A stretch of 46,707 bases of DNA, from contig CAMYIZ010000002.1 of the NCBI GenBank assembly GCA_947258585.1, forward strand, positions 1-46,707, in the 5' to 3' direction. The notes under the pieces are model-generated. The model was not told the DNA's origin. It did not search any database and saw nothing but the letters and a program-made list of their open reading frames with translations. This DNA comes from an uncultured Haliea sp. (lineage in GTDB: Bacteria > Pseudomonadota > Gammaproteobacteria > Pseudomonadales > Halieaceae). A program made the position numbers and the translations under genes. Below are positions 32,487-43,277 of the stretch, in pieces (position 1 is the stretch's first letter; each line of letters starts with the position of its first letter).

Positions 32487-34619
32487 ATGCCCAAAGCCAT
32501 TCATCGCCGTGCCTGCCACCTCTGTGAAGCCATCTGCGGCCTGCTCATCGAGACCGATGGCGAGCAGATCCTGTCGATCAAGGGCGATCCGGAAGACCCC
32601 CTGAGCCGCGGGCACATCTGCCCCAAGGCGGTGGCGCTGCAGGACATCCACGAGGACCCGGACCGGCTGCGCGGGCCGGTGCGCCGCATCCCGGGAACCA
32701 ACGGTGCGGCGGACAGCTGGCAGGATATCGGCTGGGACGAAGCGCTGGACACCACTGCCCGGCGCCTGGTGGAGATCGCCCAGCGGGATGGCGTCAATGC
32801 CATAGGCATCTATCTGGGCAACCCCACCGTCCACAACTACGGCATGATGACCCACCAGAAAAGCCTGTTCCGCCACTTCCGCACCGTCAATCGATTTTCC
32901 GCCACCTCGGTGGACCAGCTGCCACACCACCTGGTGTCCCTGTGGCTGTTCGGGCACAAATCCCTGTTCCCGATCCCGGATATCGACCGCTGCGACTACT
33001 TCCTGATGCTGGGCGCCAACCCGATCGCCTCCAACGGCAGCATCTGGACCGTGCCCGACGTGCGCCGCCGGATCAAGGATCTCAAGCGCCGCGGCGCCAA
33101 ACTGGTGGTGGTGGACCCGCGGCGCACGGAAACGGCGCAGCTGGCCAGCGAGCACCTGTTCATCACCCCGGGCACCGATGCCCTGTTTCTGCTCGCCCTG
33201 CTGCAGACCCTGTTCGCGGAAGACCTCGTCGACCCCGGCGCACTCAGCGGTTTCGTCACCGGGCTGCAGGACGTCGCCTCGGCCATCACGGATTTCACGC
33301 CGGAGTTCGCGGCCCCGCACACCGGCATCGACGCCGCGACCACGCGGCGCATTGCCCGCGAGCTCGCCGCCGCGAACGCGGGCATCTGCTACGGGCGCAT
33401 GGGGGTGTCCACCCAGGTCTACGGCACCCTGTGCCAGTGGCTGTTGCAACTGCTCAACATAGCCACCGGCAATCTCGACAAACCGGGCGGCTCCCTGTTC
33501 ACCCTGCCCGCGGTTGACCAGGTCAGCAGCATCAGCCCCGGCGGGTTTGGTCGCCATCACAGTCGGGTGCGCCAGCTCCCGGAGTTCGATCGGGAACTGC
33601 CCGCGGCCGCCATGGCGGAAGAAATCACTACGCCGGGGGAAGGCCAGATACGGGCCCTGTTCGTCGGCGCCGGCAACCCGGTCCTCTCCACCCCCAACGG
33701 TCGCCAGCTGGATGCGGCGCTGGCACAGCTGGAATTCATGGTCTGCCTGGATCCCTACCTGAACGAGACCACCCGCCACGCGGATATCATCCTCCCGCCC
33801 ACCTCGCCGCTGGAACACGATCACTACGACCTGGCCTTCCACATCAACGCCATCCGCAACACCGCCCGGCACAGCGAGGCGGTCTTCGAACCACCCGAGG
33901 GTGCCCTGCACGATTGGCAGATATTCACCGAGCTGGGCAACCGGGTGGCGGAACTGCTGGGCCAGGACAGCCAGCCGGCCGTGCCGCCGCACGAGATTAT
34001 CGACATGGGGCTGCAAATGGGGCCGTACAGTGAGCGCCAGGGCGACCCCCGGGCCCTGAGCCTGGCCAGGCTGCGACAGCACCCCTCGGGTATCGATCTG
34101 GGGCCACTGCAGTCACAGCTGCCGCAGCGCCTGCAAACCGCAGACAAGACCATCAACTGCGCCACGCCCCAGCCGCTGGCGGACCTGCAGCGGCTGCGGG
34201 AACAGTACAGTGGAGACGGTGATGGCCAGCTGCGCTTGATCGGGCGCCGCCATGTGCGCTCAAACAATTCCTGGATGCACAACTACCGCCGCCTGGTCAA
34301 GGGCAAGGACCGCTGCACCCTGCTCATGCATCCACTGGACATGCGCAGCCGGAAGATCCGGGACGGCGCCACGGTAACCCTGAGCTCACGCGCGGGGGCG
34401 GTCTCGGTGACGGTGGAGGCGAGCGAGGACATGATGCCGGGCGTGGTCAGCCTGCCCCACGGGTTCGGGCACAACCGGACGGGAATCCGCATGCAGACCG
34501 CGGTGCGCCACGCCGGCGTCAGCTGCAATGACGTCACCGATGAGCTGCTGCTGGATGCACTGTCGGGCAACGCGGCGGTCAACGGCGTGCCGGTCGCCGT
34601 CAGCGCGGCACACAGCTGA
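32487..34619 (+). CDS. Molybdopterin-dependent oxidoreductase with 4Fe-4S site
   Basis: A 710-residue protein of the DMSO-reductase/formate-dehydrogenase superfamily. An N-terminal 4Fe-4S site is formed by Cys10, Cys13, Cys17 and Cys45 (HICPKAVA). Mo-bis-MGD-binding segments include GWDEALD, LMLGANPIASNGS and VVVDPRRTETA; the C-terminal domain begins near LLMHPLDMRSRKI and holds GVVSLPHGFGHNR. No Tat signal is present, so it should be cytoplasmic. No partner Fe-S or membrane subunit is encoded beside it. The substrate cannot be read; proteins of this stand-alone type are usually left as 'molybdopterin oxidoreductase'. Confidence 0.88.
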   Translation: MPKAIHRRACHLCEAICGLLIETDGEQILSIKGDPEDPLSRGHICPKAVALQDIHEDPDRLRGPVRRIPGTNGAADSWQDIGWDEALDTTARRLVEIAQRDGVNAIGIYLGNPTVHNYGMMTHQKSLFRHFRTVNRFSATSVDQLPHHLVSLWLFGHKSLFPIPDIDRCDYFLMLGANPIASNGSIWTVPDVRRRIKDLKRRGAKLVVVDPRRTETAQLASEHLFITPGTDALFLLALLQTLFAEDLVDPGALSGFVTGLQDVASAITDFTPEFAAPHTGIDAATTRRIARELAAANAGICYGRMGVSTQVYGTLCQWLLQLLNIATGNLDKPGGSLFTLPAVDQVSSISPGGFGRHHSRVRQLPEFDRELPAAAMAEEITTPGEGQIRALFVGAGNPVLSTPNGRQLDAALAQLEFMVCLDPYLNETTRHADIILPPTSPLEHDHYDLAFHINAIRNTARHSEAVFEPPEGALHDWQIFTELGNRVAELLGQDSQPAVPPHEIIDMGLQMGPYSERQGDPRALSLARLRQHPSGIDLGPLQSQLPQRLQTADKTINCATPQPLADLQRLREQYSGDGDGQLRLIGRRHVRSNNSWMHNYRRLVKGKDRCTLLMHPLDMRSRKIRDGATVTLSSRAGAVSVTVEASEDMMPGVVSLPHGFGHNRTGIRMQTAVRHAGVSCNDVTDELLLDALSGNAAVNGVPVAVSAAHS

Positions 34620-34712
34620 CCAGGTGACGCTTGCCCTGCTCCGGTTGCCGCAGCCCGGAGAAATTTTCAGGTAGAATCGATAAACCGTACACCGCCTCGG
34701 GAGGGCGCAGGC

Positions 34713-35309
34713 ATGGACATCTCCACCATCGTAACCTGGCTGGTATTGCTGGGCCTCGTCATATACGTCATCGGCATCTACAACCAGCTGGTCACGCTCA
34801 AGAACCGCTTCCAGAACGCGTTTGCCCAGATTGAAGTGCAGCTCAAGCGGCGCTACGACCTCATTCCCAACCTGGTGGAAACGGCCAGGGCCTACATGAG
34901 CCACGAGCGGGAGACCCTGGAGGCGGTAACCACGGCTCGCAACGAGGCCGCGGCGATCCTCAAATCGCTGGGCGCTGGCAACATCGGCGGCGCGGAAATG
35001 GCGACGCTTGCCGGGGCCGAGAACGCCCTGCAGGGCGCACTTGGCAAACTCAATGTCACCATGGAAGCCTACCCGGACCTCAAGGCCAGCGAGAACATGC
35101 AGCAGTTGTCCGAGGAACTGACCAACACCGAGAACCGGGTCGCCTTCGCCCGCCAGGGCTACAACGACGCGGTCATGGCCTACAACACCTACCGCCAGAG
35201 CTTTCCCCCGGTGGTATTGGCAGCGACTTTCGGCCATCCCGGCGATGCGCAGTTGCTGGAGTTCGACGACTCGGCCCAGATCCAGGCGGCACCGAAGGTC
35301 AGTTTCTGA
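34713..35309 (+). CDS. LemA family membrane protein
   Basis: A 198-residue protein with one N-terminal membrane helix (IVTWLVLLGLVIYVIGIYN) followed by the family core NRFQNAFAQIEVQLKRRYDLIPNLVETA (34-61) and long helices. LemA proteins are anchored with their helical bundle outside the cytoplasm; their role is unclear but they are often encoded with M48 peptidases, as here (35 bp downstream). Confidence 0.95.
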   Translation: MDISTIVTWLVLLGLVIYVIGIYNQLVTLKNRFQNAFAQIEVQLKRRYDLIPNLVETARAYMSHERETLEAVTTARNEAAAILKSLGAGNIGGAEMATLAGAENALQGALGKLNVTMEAYPDLKASENMQQLSEELTNTENRVAFARQGYNDAVMAYNTYRQSFPPVVLAATFGHPGDAQLLEFDDSAQIQAAPKVSF

Positions 35310-35344
35310 TCTGCAGCCCTGCACTACCCGCCTGAGGGCTGAGC

Positions 35345-37321
35345 GTGGATTTTTTTGCCCAGCAGGACCTGGCCCGGCGCAACACGCGCCTGCTCACCAT
35401 TCTCTTCCTGGCGGCGGTCGCGGGCCTGATCCTGCTGACCAATGCGCTGGTGGCCGCCTTCCTCTGGTGGGGCGACGGCTACAACCTGTACGCCGGGCAG
35501 CGCGGTGACTGGCGCGACTTCCTCTCCTATTTCAGCTGGCAGCGCTTTGGCACTATCGGCCTCGGCGTCGGCGCCACGGTGGCGCTGGTGGCACTGGTCA
35601 AATGGCTGCAGCTGGCCTCCGGGGGCAAGGTGGTGGCGGAAGCCATGGGCGGGACGCGGATATTGCCGCAGACCATGGACCCGGAGGAGCGGCGCTGCCT
35701 GAACATCGTCGATGAAATGGCCCTGGCCGCAGGCATGCCCGTGCCACCGGTCTATGTGATGAACGGCGAGCGCGGGATCAACGCCTTCGCCGCGGGAACC
35801 ACGCCCGCCGACGCGGTCATCGGCGTCACCCGCGGCACTATCGCACACCTCAAGCGCAGCGAGTTGCAGGGGGTCATTGCCCACGAGTTCAGCCATATCC
35901 TCAATGGCGACATGCGCCTCAATCTGCGCCTGGCGGCGCTGCTCAAGGGCATAACGTTCATCGGCGATGTCGGCCACCTACTGCTGCGCTCCAGCCGCCA
36001 TCACCGCACCGGCAATGACCGGGACCGCAGCACAGGCGGCCCGGCATTACCCCTGCTGGGACTGGGCCTGTGGCTTACCGGCTGGCTGGGAGGAGTCGCG
36101 GCGGGCTTTATCAAGGCCGCCATCAGCCGCCAGAAGGAATACCTGGCCGACGCCTGCGCGGTGCAGTACACCCGCGACAACAGCGGTATTGCCGACGCCC
36201 TCAAGGTGATTGGCGGGTATATCCCGGGTTCACTGGTGCATGCCGCCCGGGCCGACGAGATGTCCCATATCTTCTTCGGCCAGATCCGGCACCAGCTCTG
36301 GCAACTGTTCGCCACCCACCCACCACTGCCGCGGCGAATCCGGCGCCTGGATCCGCAGTGGAACGGGCAATACATTGAGCGGCGGATGCAGCACTATCGG
36401 GACTACCCCCTGCAGCCTGGGGCCGCCGAGGTTGGCGTAGGGCGTGCGGCGCTGGTGACAGCAGCACTGGCCGCCGCCGAGCTTGCGAGGGAAGGCGCGG
36501 CGGGCAAGTCCGACGCCGATCCCGACGTTGGTCCCGAACCAGAGCCGCCGGACGAGGCATTGGCGTCCCGCCGTCAGCTGCCGCAGGCATTTGTTCACTT
36601 CAGCCATGAACCCCTGGGCGCCACTGCGCTGGTCATGGCGATCCTCCTCAGTTCCGAAGCAAGTGTCCGCGAGAAACAGTACACCCTGCTCAGGAACAGC
36701 GGTATCCAGGGTTTGGAGGATCTGGCTCACACGCTGCAGGAAGGGGTCGCACAGCTCGACCCCGGCCAGCGCCTGCCGCTGCTGGAGCTGTGCCTACCGG
36801 CCCTGAAGAGCCAGTCGCTGGCGCAGTACCGGCGCTTCAAGCACATCCTGCTGGGAGTGATCCGGACCGACCGCCGCACCGACCTGCTGGAGTGGTGCCT
36901 GTACCAGCTGCTGCGCCACTACCTGGACCCGGAATTCATCCAGGTCAAACCCGCCACCCCACGCCATCGCAGCCTGGACAAGGTCCGTCACCCCCTGCGA
37001 GTGGTGCTGTCCATGCTGGCCCACCACGGCAGCGGCGAGGCCCTGACCACCTTTCGCCTCGCGGCAGACGAGCTGGGCTACCCCGCCCTCCAGCTGCTAG
37101 CGGCGGAAGACTGCACGCTGGCGGCCTTCGCCAGGTCCGTGCAGCAGCTGGCCGACTGCTATCCCCTGCTCAAACCCCGGATACTGAAAGCCATGCGCAG
37201 GGCGGCCAGCGCCGATGGCCAGTTGAGCCCGGTCGAGCGGGAGCTGCTGGCCAGTATTGCCGCCGCCATGGACTGCCCGCTGCCCGACGTCCTCGACAAT
37301 CAACCCGCAGCGATCCACTAG
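35345..37321 (+). CDS. M48-family membrane metallopeptidase, long form
   Basis: A 658-residue HtpX/Oma1-like peptidase starting at GTG. Two N-terminal membrane helices (about 15-43 and 72-90) precede the zinc site His180-Glu-Phe-Ser-His184 with third ligand Glu265 (KEYLADA); another hydrophobic pair lies between (about 198-208 and 235-262). The C-terminal half (about 350-658) is a helical extension not found in HtpX, ending in a TerB-like segment (AMRRAASADGQLSPVERELLASIA). It pairs with LemA and probably handles envelope protein quality control. The TerB-like end is an impression from motif. Confidence 0.9.
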   Translation: MDFFAQQDLARRNTRLLTILFLAAVAGLILLTNALVAAFLWWGDGYNLYAGQRGDWRDFLSYFSWQRFGTIGLGVGATVALVALVKWLQLASGGKVVAEAMGGTRILPQTMDPEERRCLNIVDEMALAAGMPVPPVYVMNGERGINAFAAGTTPADAVIGVTRGTIAHLKRSELQGVIAHEFSHILNGDMRLNLRLAALLKGITFIGDVGHLLLRSSRHHRTGNDRDRSTGGPALPLLGLGLWLTGWLGGVAAGFIKAAISRQKEYLADACAVQYTRDNSGIADALKVIGGYIPGSLVHAARADEMSHIFFGQIRHQLWQLFATHPPLPRRIRRLDPQWNGQYIERRMQHYRDYPLQPGAAEVGVGRAALVTAALAAAELAREGAAGKSDADPDVGPEPEPPDEALASRRQLPQAFVHFSHEPLGATALVMAILLSSEASVREKQYTLLRNSGIQGLEDLAHTLQEGVAQLDPGQRLPLLELCLPALKSQSLAQYRRFKHILLGVIRTDRRTDLLEWCLYQLLRHYLDPEFIQVKPATPRHRSLDKVRHPLRVVLSMLAHHGSGEALTTFRLAADELGYPALQLLAAEDCTLAAFARSVQQLADCYPLLKPRILKAMRRAASADGQLSPVERELLASIAAAMDCPLPDVLDNQPAAIH

Positions 37322-37501
37322 CGCCACTTTTCACCAATTGCGCCCAGCCGCCCCGGCTCCACGGCGACGCCGGTATTTCTCTGCTATCTTTCTAGTCCGG
37401 CACCCCGACACTGCCACCTGCCGCTTCAAGGATGAAGTCGCCGGACGGGCAAGGCGCCGCGCGCACATACCTGCAATAACCTGAACACGGAGGTTCTGGT
37501 G

Positions 37502-37897
37502 ATGGAACAGACTCAAACCACTCTCAATCCGGCCCGCTGGCGCGATGCACGCACCGCCACCGGCGTCCGCCACCATTCCGAATCACGCACCACCGACAGA
37601 GTGCTGCAAATCCTGCTGCGGGGAGACCTGTCGAGGCTGCGAGTGGACAGCGTTGCCGCGGAGCTCGGCATGAGCGCCACGACCCTGCGCCGCCGCCTGC
37701 GCAGCGACCACACGCACTACCAGTTCCTGCTTGATCGTGCCCGGCAGTACCGCTGCGAACAATCCCTGCGCAGCAACTGGAGACCGGGGAAATGCCTGGC
37801 CCATGAACTTGGCTATCTGGAGGTGAACAGCTTCTACCGGGCGTTCCGCCGCTGGACGGGTATCGGATTCAGCACCTGGAAGCTGCGCCACTACTGA
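37502..37897 (+). CDS. Minimal AraC-type HTH protein
   Basis: A 131-residue protein consisting of an AraC/XylS DNA-binding domain only: LRVDSVAAELGMSATTLRRRLR (first HTH, about 43-64) and LAHELGYLEVNSFYRAFRRWTG (second HTH, about 99-120). No ligand-binding domain precedes it, only a 35-residue tail. A GTG at 37,499 directly before the ATG is an alternative start. Targets are unknown. Confidence 0.82.
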   Translation: MEQTQTTLNPARWRDARTATGVRHHSESRTTDRVLQILLRGDLSRLRVDSVAAELGMSATTLRRRLRSDHTHYQFLLDRARQYRCEQSLRSNWRPGKCLAHELGYLEVNSFYRAFRRWTGIGFSTWKLRHY

Positions 37898-37964
37898 CGG
37901 CGCTGGACAAGCCAACGGTACGGGCGGTATAAGGGAAGCCCACTCACAGCCCGGAAACTCCGCG

Positions 37965-38348
37965 ATGGCCCTGGTAGCGTTGGTAAGCCTGTTGATACTG
38001 GTCCAGTACCTGATCTTCACCATGCTCTGCGGCGCCGAGCGCGGCCGCTCCGGGCTGGCCGCGCCTGCGGTCACCGGTGACCAGGGCTTTGAGCGAGCCT
38101 ATCGGGTGCAGATGAATACCCTGGAACAGATGGTGGTAACCCTGCCCGCCCTGTGGCTGAGCGGCCTGTACTTCAATCCCGAAGTGGCGGCCAGCCTGGG
38201 GCTGGCATTCCTGGTCGGCCGCGTACTCTACCGCAACAGTTACGTCAGGGACCCGGCCAAGCGGGGCCCCGGCATGATCATCGGCTTTGTCGCCAATATC
38301 GCGCTGCTGGGCACCGCGCTCTGGGGCATGGTGCCCCACCTCTGGTAG
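37965..38348 (+). CDS. MAPEG-family membrane protein
   Basis: A 127-residue four-helix membrane protein with the MAPEG signature FERAYRVQMNTLEQM (about 43-57) and VGRVLYRNSYV (about 85-95). Such proteins are glutathione-linked peroxidase or transferase-like enzymes in the inner membrane. It follows the AraC-type gene by 67 bp and faces purA. Confidence 0.92.
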   Translation: MALVALVSLLILVQYLIFTMLCGAERGRSGLAAPAVTGDQGFERAYRVQMNTLEQMVVTLPALWLSGLYFNPEVAASLGLAFLVGRVLYRNSYVRDPAKRGPGMIIGFVANIALLGTALWGMVPHLW

Positions 38349-38363
38349 GACATCGGGACCGGG

Positions 38364-39665
<1,302 letters not shown>

Positions 39666-39682
39666 TTAACTCGTGTAATTGA

Positions 39683-40852
39683 TCAGGAAGCGAGGGGCTG
39701 TACCAGCCACTCGCCAGCAACTTCCACCAACTCCCGGTCGCAGCGCGGGTCCGGTTGCGCACCCAGGCAGTTGATCACGATCTCTCCAGAGGCGCGTAGG
39801 GCGGCGATGCGCGCCAGCAATCCGGGGGTCTCGGCATCCGGCGCGCTGATGGCGCCGCGCTCCGGACCCGCCGCCGTGAACAGGGCCATCAAGGCCTTGA
39901 GATCGGTGGCGAAGCCGGTGGCGGGGCGCGCCCGGCCAAAGACCTTGCCAACATCGTTATAGCGACCGCCATTGGCGAGTGCCTGGCCGTGCCCAGGCAC
40001 ATAGGCCGCGAACACCATGCCCGTGTGATAGTGGTAACCGCGTAGCTCCGCCAGGTCGAAATAGACCGGAAGACCGGGGTGTCGCCGCTCTACCGCCGCG
40101 GCGACCGCTTCCAGCGCCGCCACTGCCACCAGGGCTCCGGGGGCGGCATGTGCAAGCTGGTCCCGCGCCCGGGTCAGCACCGCGGCATCGCCGTGCAGGT
40201 CGAGCAAGCCGGTGATCAGCTTGACCACCGGCTGTTCCAGCCCCGCCAGGGCCTCGGCCAGGTCGGGACGCGACTTGCGCTGCAAGGCGTCGAATACATC
40301 CGCTTCCTGCTCCGCGGAGAGCCCCGCCTCCGCCAGTACCGCTTCATAGACCCCGACGTGCCCGAGGTCCAGGGTGATGTCCGCAAGCCCGGCATGTTCC
40401 AGCGTCGCCAGCATCAGCCCGATCACTTCGACGTCGGCCGCGAGGCTGTCGTCGCCATAGAGTTCAGCGCCCAGCTGGATGGGGGAGCGTGAGGCGAGCA
40501 GGGACTGGGGCCGGGTGTGCAGGGTGGAGCCCGCGTAGCAGAGGCGTGTGACGCCGGGCTGCGCCAGGCTGTGGGCGTCAATCCGGGCCACCTGGGGGGT
40601 GATATCCGCGCGGATGCCGAGGGTACGGCCGCTGACCTGGTCGGTCATCTTGAAGGTGAGCAGGTCCAGATCCCGGCCCAAACCGATAAGGAGGGACTCG
40701 GTGAACTCCATCAGCGGCGGTATCACCAGCTGGTAGCCCCAGCTGCGATACAGGTCCAGCAGCTCACGCCGCAGGCGCTCCACCACCAGCGCCCGCTCGG
40801 GCAGCACTTCTTCCACCCCGTCGGGCAATTGCCAGCGATCCACTGTCTTCAT
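39683..40852 (-). CDS. hisZ: ATP phosphoribosyltransferase regulatory subunit
   Basis: A 389-residue HisS-like protein without synthetase activity, required by short-form HisG for the first step of histidine synthesis. Class II synthetase-like motifs are present (RADITPQVARID, RLCYAGSTLHT, GGRYNDVGKVFGR). The start at 40,852 (MKTVDRWQLPDGVEEVLP) is the family start. It lies between DUF2065 and purA, its common place in this class. Confidence 0.95.
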   Translation of the reverse strand: MKTVDRWQLPDGVEEVLPERALVVERLRRELLDLYRSWGYQLVIPPLMEFTESLLIGLGRDLDLLTFKMTDQVSGRTLGIRADITPQVARIDAHSLAQPGVTRLCYAGSTLHTRPQSLLASRSPIQLGAELYGDDSLAADVEVIGLMLATLEHAGLADITLDLGHVGVYEAVLAEAGLSAEQEADVFDALQRKSRPDLAEALAGLEQPVVKLITGLLDLHGDAAVLTRARDQLAHAAPGALVAVAALEAVAAAVERRHPGLPVYFDLAELRGYHYHTGMVFAAYVPGHGQALANGGRYNDVGKVFGRARPATGFATDLKALMALFTAAGPERGAISAPDAETPGLLARIAALRASGEIVINCLGAQPDPRCDRELVEVAGEWLVQPLAS

Positions 40853-40860
40853 AACCAGCC

Positions 40861-41052
40861 TTAATGCACCCAATACAATAGCGCCAACCCGAACAGCATG
40901 CTGCCCAGGCCGACGTTGCGGATGACCCGGTCCTGCTGCTGGGCCACCCCGAGCACCATCTGCCGCCAGCCCCTGGGGCTCAGGAACGGCACAATGCCCT
41001 CGATAATCAGTACCAGCGCCAGGGCCACCGGCAGTACCTGCCAGAACTCCAC
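40861..41052 (-). CDS. DUF2065 small membrane protein
   Basis: A 63-residue protein with two membrane helices (about 7-24 and 45-62) and the conserved GIVPFLSPRGWRQM loop. This family is nearly always between hflC and hisZ/purA. Its function is unknown. Confidence 0.93.
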   Translation of the reverse strand: MEFWQVLPVALALVLIIEGIVPFLSPRGWRQMVLGVAQQQDRVIRNVGLGSMLFGLALLYWVH

Positions 41053-41077
41053 ATCAACCCCCTGTCACCCTGGTCAT

Positions 41078-41128
41078 AAAAAAACCGCGAGCCCGGCGTT
41101 TGTGGGTAAAACGCCGGATCCCACGGTT
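41078..41128 (-). terminator. Rho-independent terminator after hflC
   Basis: On the minus strand a CCGGCGTTT/AAACGCCGG stem (41,093-41,101 with 41,109-41,117), extended by AACCG/CGGTT, is followed by seven U (41,078-41,084). It separates hflC from the DUF2065-hisZ-purA genes. Confidence 0.8.
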
Positions 41129-41177
41129 GCAGAATTCTACCACAGGCGCCACTGAAGGCACCTGCGTTTTTTCTGGC

Positions 41178-42053
41178 CTATTTACCGCCCGCTGAGTCTT
41201 TCAGGTAGCGAAAGAACTCGCTGTCAGGCTGGATCAGCAGCAGGTCGCCGCTGCCCTGGAACGCGTCCTGGTAGGCCCGCAGGCTGCGGGTGAAGGAATA
41301 GAACTCGCGGTCGGTGTTAAAGGCACTGGCATAGATACCCGTGGCCTGGGCGTCACCTTCACCGCGGATCAGCTCCGCATCGCGATAGGCGTTGGCCTCG
41401 ATCACCGTTACCTCCCGGTCCGCGGCCGCCCGGATACCCTCGGCCAGCTCCTGGCCCTGGGCGCGGTGTTCGCGGGCTTCCTTCTCGCGCTCTGCGTTCA
41501 TGCGCCGGTACACGGATTCGGAAACATCCGGCGGCAGATCGATCTGCTTGACCCGCACGTCCAGGACCTCGACCCCGTATTCTTCGCGCGCGACCTCGGA
41601 CAGCTCTGCGGTCAACGCCTCCATCAGCTGGTCGCGTTGCCCCGATACCACCTCCTGAATGGTCCGGATCGCCACCTGGTTGCGCAGCCCGTCGTTGATC
41701 CGCTGCCCCAGCAGGGCGCTGGCGCGGGCTTCTTCACCGTTGGTCGCGGTGTAGAACTTTGCGGTATCCGACACCCGGAACTTGGCATAGGAATCCACGA
41801 TCAGGGCCTTCTTCTCCTGGGTAAAGAACCGCTCGGCGGTAGAATCCACGGTCAGCAGGCGCGCCTCGAACTTGCGCACGTTGTTGACGAAGGGAATCTT
41901 CGCATGCAGACCTGGCTGGATGTCGGGATTGACCACCTCACCAAACTGCAGCATCACTCCGCGCTCGGTTTCCTTGACCACATAGATCGTGTTGCTGAGC
42001 ACAAACAGCGCCAGCACCGCGACCAACATCCAGGTCATACCTCTTCCGCCCAT
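41178..42053 (-). CDS. hflC: FtsH protease modulator HflC
   Basis: A 291-residue SPFH/band-7 protein with one N-terminal membrane helix and the bulk in the periplasm, where it joins HflK around the FtsH protease. The signature VVKETERGVMLQFGEV, the DVRVKQIDLP strand and the long EREKEAREHRAQGQELAEGI helix are present. The start follows the hflK stop by 1 bp. Confidence 0.97.
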   Translation of the reverse strand: MGGRGMTWMLVAVLALFVLSNTIYVVKETERGVMLQFGEVVNPDIQPGLHAKIPFVNNVRKFEARLLTVDSTAERFFTQEKKALIVDSYAKFRVSDTAKFYTATNGEEARASALLGQRINDGLRNQVAIRTIQEVVSGQRDQLMEALTAELSEVAREEYGVEVLDVRVKQIDLPPDVSESVYRRMNAEREKEAREHRAQGQELAEGIRAAADREVTVIEANAYRDAELIRGEGDAQATGIYASAFNTDREFYSFTRSLRAYQDAFQGSGDLLLIQPDSEFFRYLKDSAGGK

Positions 42054-42054
42054 C

Positions 42055-43218
42055 TTAACGACCTCCTCTGCGATTGCTGGCCGATGCCGCGTCCTGCCGC
42101 AGCTGCTCGGTCACGGCGTTGGTGAGCTCGCGAATGGTGTTGGCATCCAGCCGGCCACCGGCGCGGGGGGCTGCGGTGCCGGCGGCCTCTGTCAGCTTGT
42201 CCAGCGGCAGGTACATCACGTTGTTGCCGCCCTCGACATCAACCATGACCTTGCTGGTGTTGCGCAACACCCGCTGAACCGCGTCCAGGTACAGGCGCTC
42301 GCGTGTTACCTCCGGAGCCTTGGCGTACTCCGCCAGCAGCGCCTTGAAGCGCTCCGCCTCACCCTCGGCTTCCGCCACGACCTGCTCGCGGTAGGCGCTC
42401 GCCTCCTCGATCACCCGCTGGGCCCGCCCGCGAGCTTCCGGGACGATGCCATTGGCATAGGCCTGCGCCTCATTCTTCAGCCGTTCCTCATCTTCCCGGG
42501 CCTTGATCACGTCGTCGAACGCAGCCTGGACCTGGCTTGGCGGCTTGGATTCGTCGATGTTCACCTTGACTACCCGGATGCCGGTCTCGTACATGTCCAC
42601 ATAGCGTTGCAGGCGGGTCTGCACATCGACGCCGATCTGTGCGCGCCCCTCGGTCAAGGTCGCATCCATTCTGGTATCACCCACTACGTGACGCAGCGCA
42701 CTCTGGGCGGCGTGTTGCAGAGAATTCTCCGGGTCGCGGACCTTGAGCACAAAACTGGTGGGATCGAGAATCACATACTGCACCGACATGCGAACTTCGA
42801 CGATATTCTCGTCCTTGGTCAGCATGACCTCGCGGAAGGTGGCCGCGCGGACCTTGGTGGTATTGACCTTGATCACTTCGTCAATCAACGGCGGATTCCA
42901 TTGCAGACCCGGCTGCACGGTGTCGTAGTGCTTGCCGAAGCGCAGCACGACGGCCCGCTCCTGCTCGTCCACCTGGTAGAGCCCCATGAGGGCCCAGACC
43001 ACCACCGCAACCAGCGCGGCAACCACAAACAAGCTGCCCGGGATACCCCGGCCACCGCCGGATTTGCCACCGCCGCCACCGCTGCGACCACCGAATATGC
43101 CGCCCAGCTTCTCCTGCAGCTTTTTCAGCGCCTCGTCGAGGTCGGGTGGCCCCTGCTCACCGCCACCCCAGGGATCCCTGGGCTTGTTGCCGCCACCACC
43201 CGGTTCATTCCAGGCCAT
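42055..43218 (-). CDS. hflK: FtsH protease modulator HflK
   Basis: A 387-residue SPFH protein. The N-terminus is Gly-rich and cytoplasmic (MAWNEPGGGGNKPRDPWGGG), followed by one membrane helix (about 60-80), the band-7 domain (VDEQERAVVLRFGKHYDTV) and a coiled-coil. It forms the HflKC complex with HflC, limiting FtsH access to membrane substrates. Confidence 0.97.
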   Translation of the reverse strand: MAWNEPGGGGNKPRDPWGGGEQGPPDLDEALKKLQEKLGGIFGGRSGGGGGKSGGGRGIPGSLFVVAALVAVVVWALMGLYQVDEQERAVVLRFGKHYDTVQPGLQWNPPLIDEVIKVNTTKVRAATFREVMLTKDENIVEVRMSVQYVILDPTSFVLKVRDPENSLQHAAQSALRHVVGDTRMDATLTEGRAQIGVDVQTRLQRYVDMYETGIRVVKVNIDESKPPSQVQAAFDDVIKAREDEERLKNEAQAYANGIVPEARGRAQRVIEEASAYREQVVAEAEGEAERFKALLAEYAKAPEVTRERLYLDAVQRVLRNTSKVMVDVEGGNNVMYLPLDKLTEAAGTAAPRAGGRLDANTIRELTNAVTEQLRQDAASASNRRGGR

Positions 43219-43277
43219 ACCAAACTCCTGTTATCAAAGTCGACGCAGTCTATCAAAATTTCAGCAGCCCTGGGGTT

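Noticed and set aside
32448..34082. A 544-codon antisense frame over the molybdoenzyme
   Set aside because: It is a mirror of codon bias; the plus-strand gene has the Fe-S and cofactor motifs.
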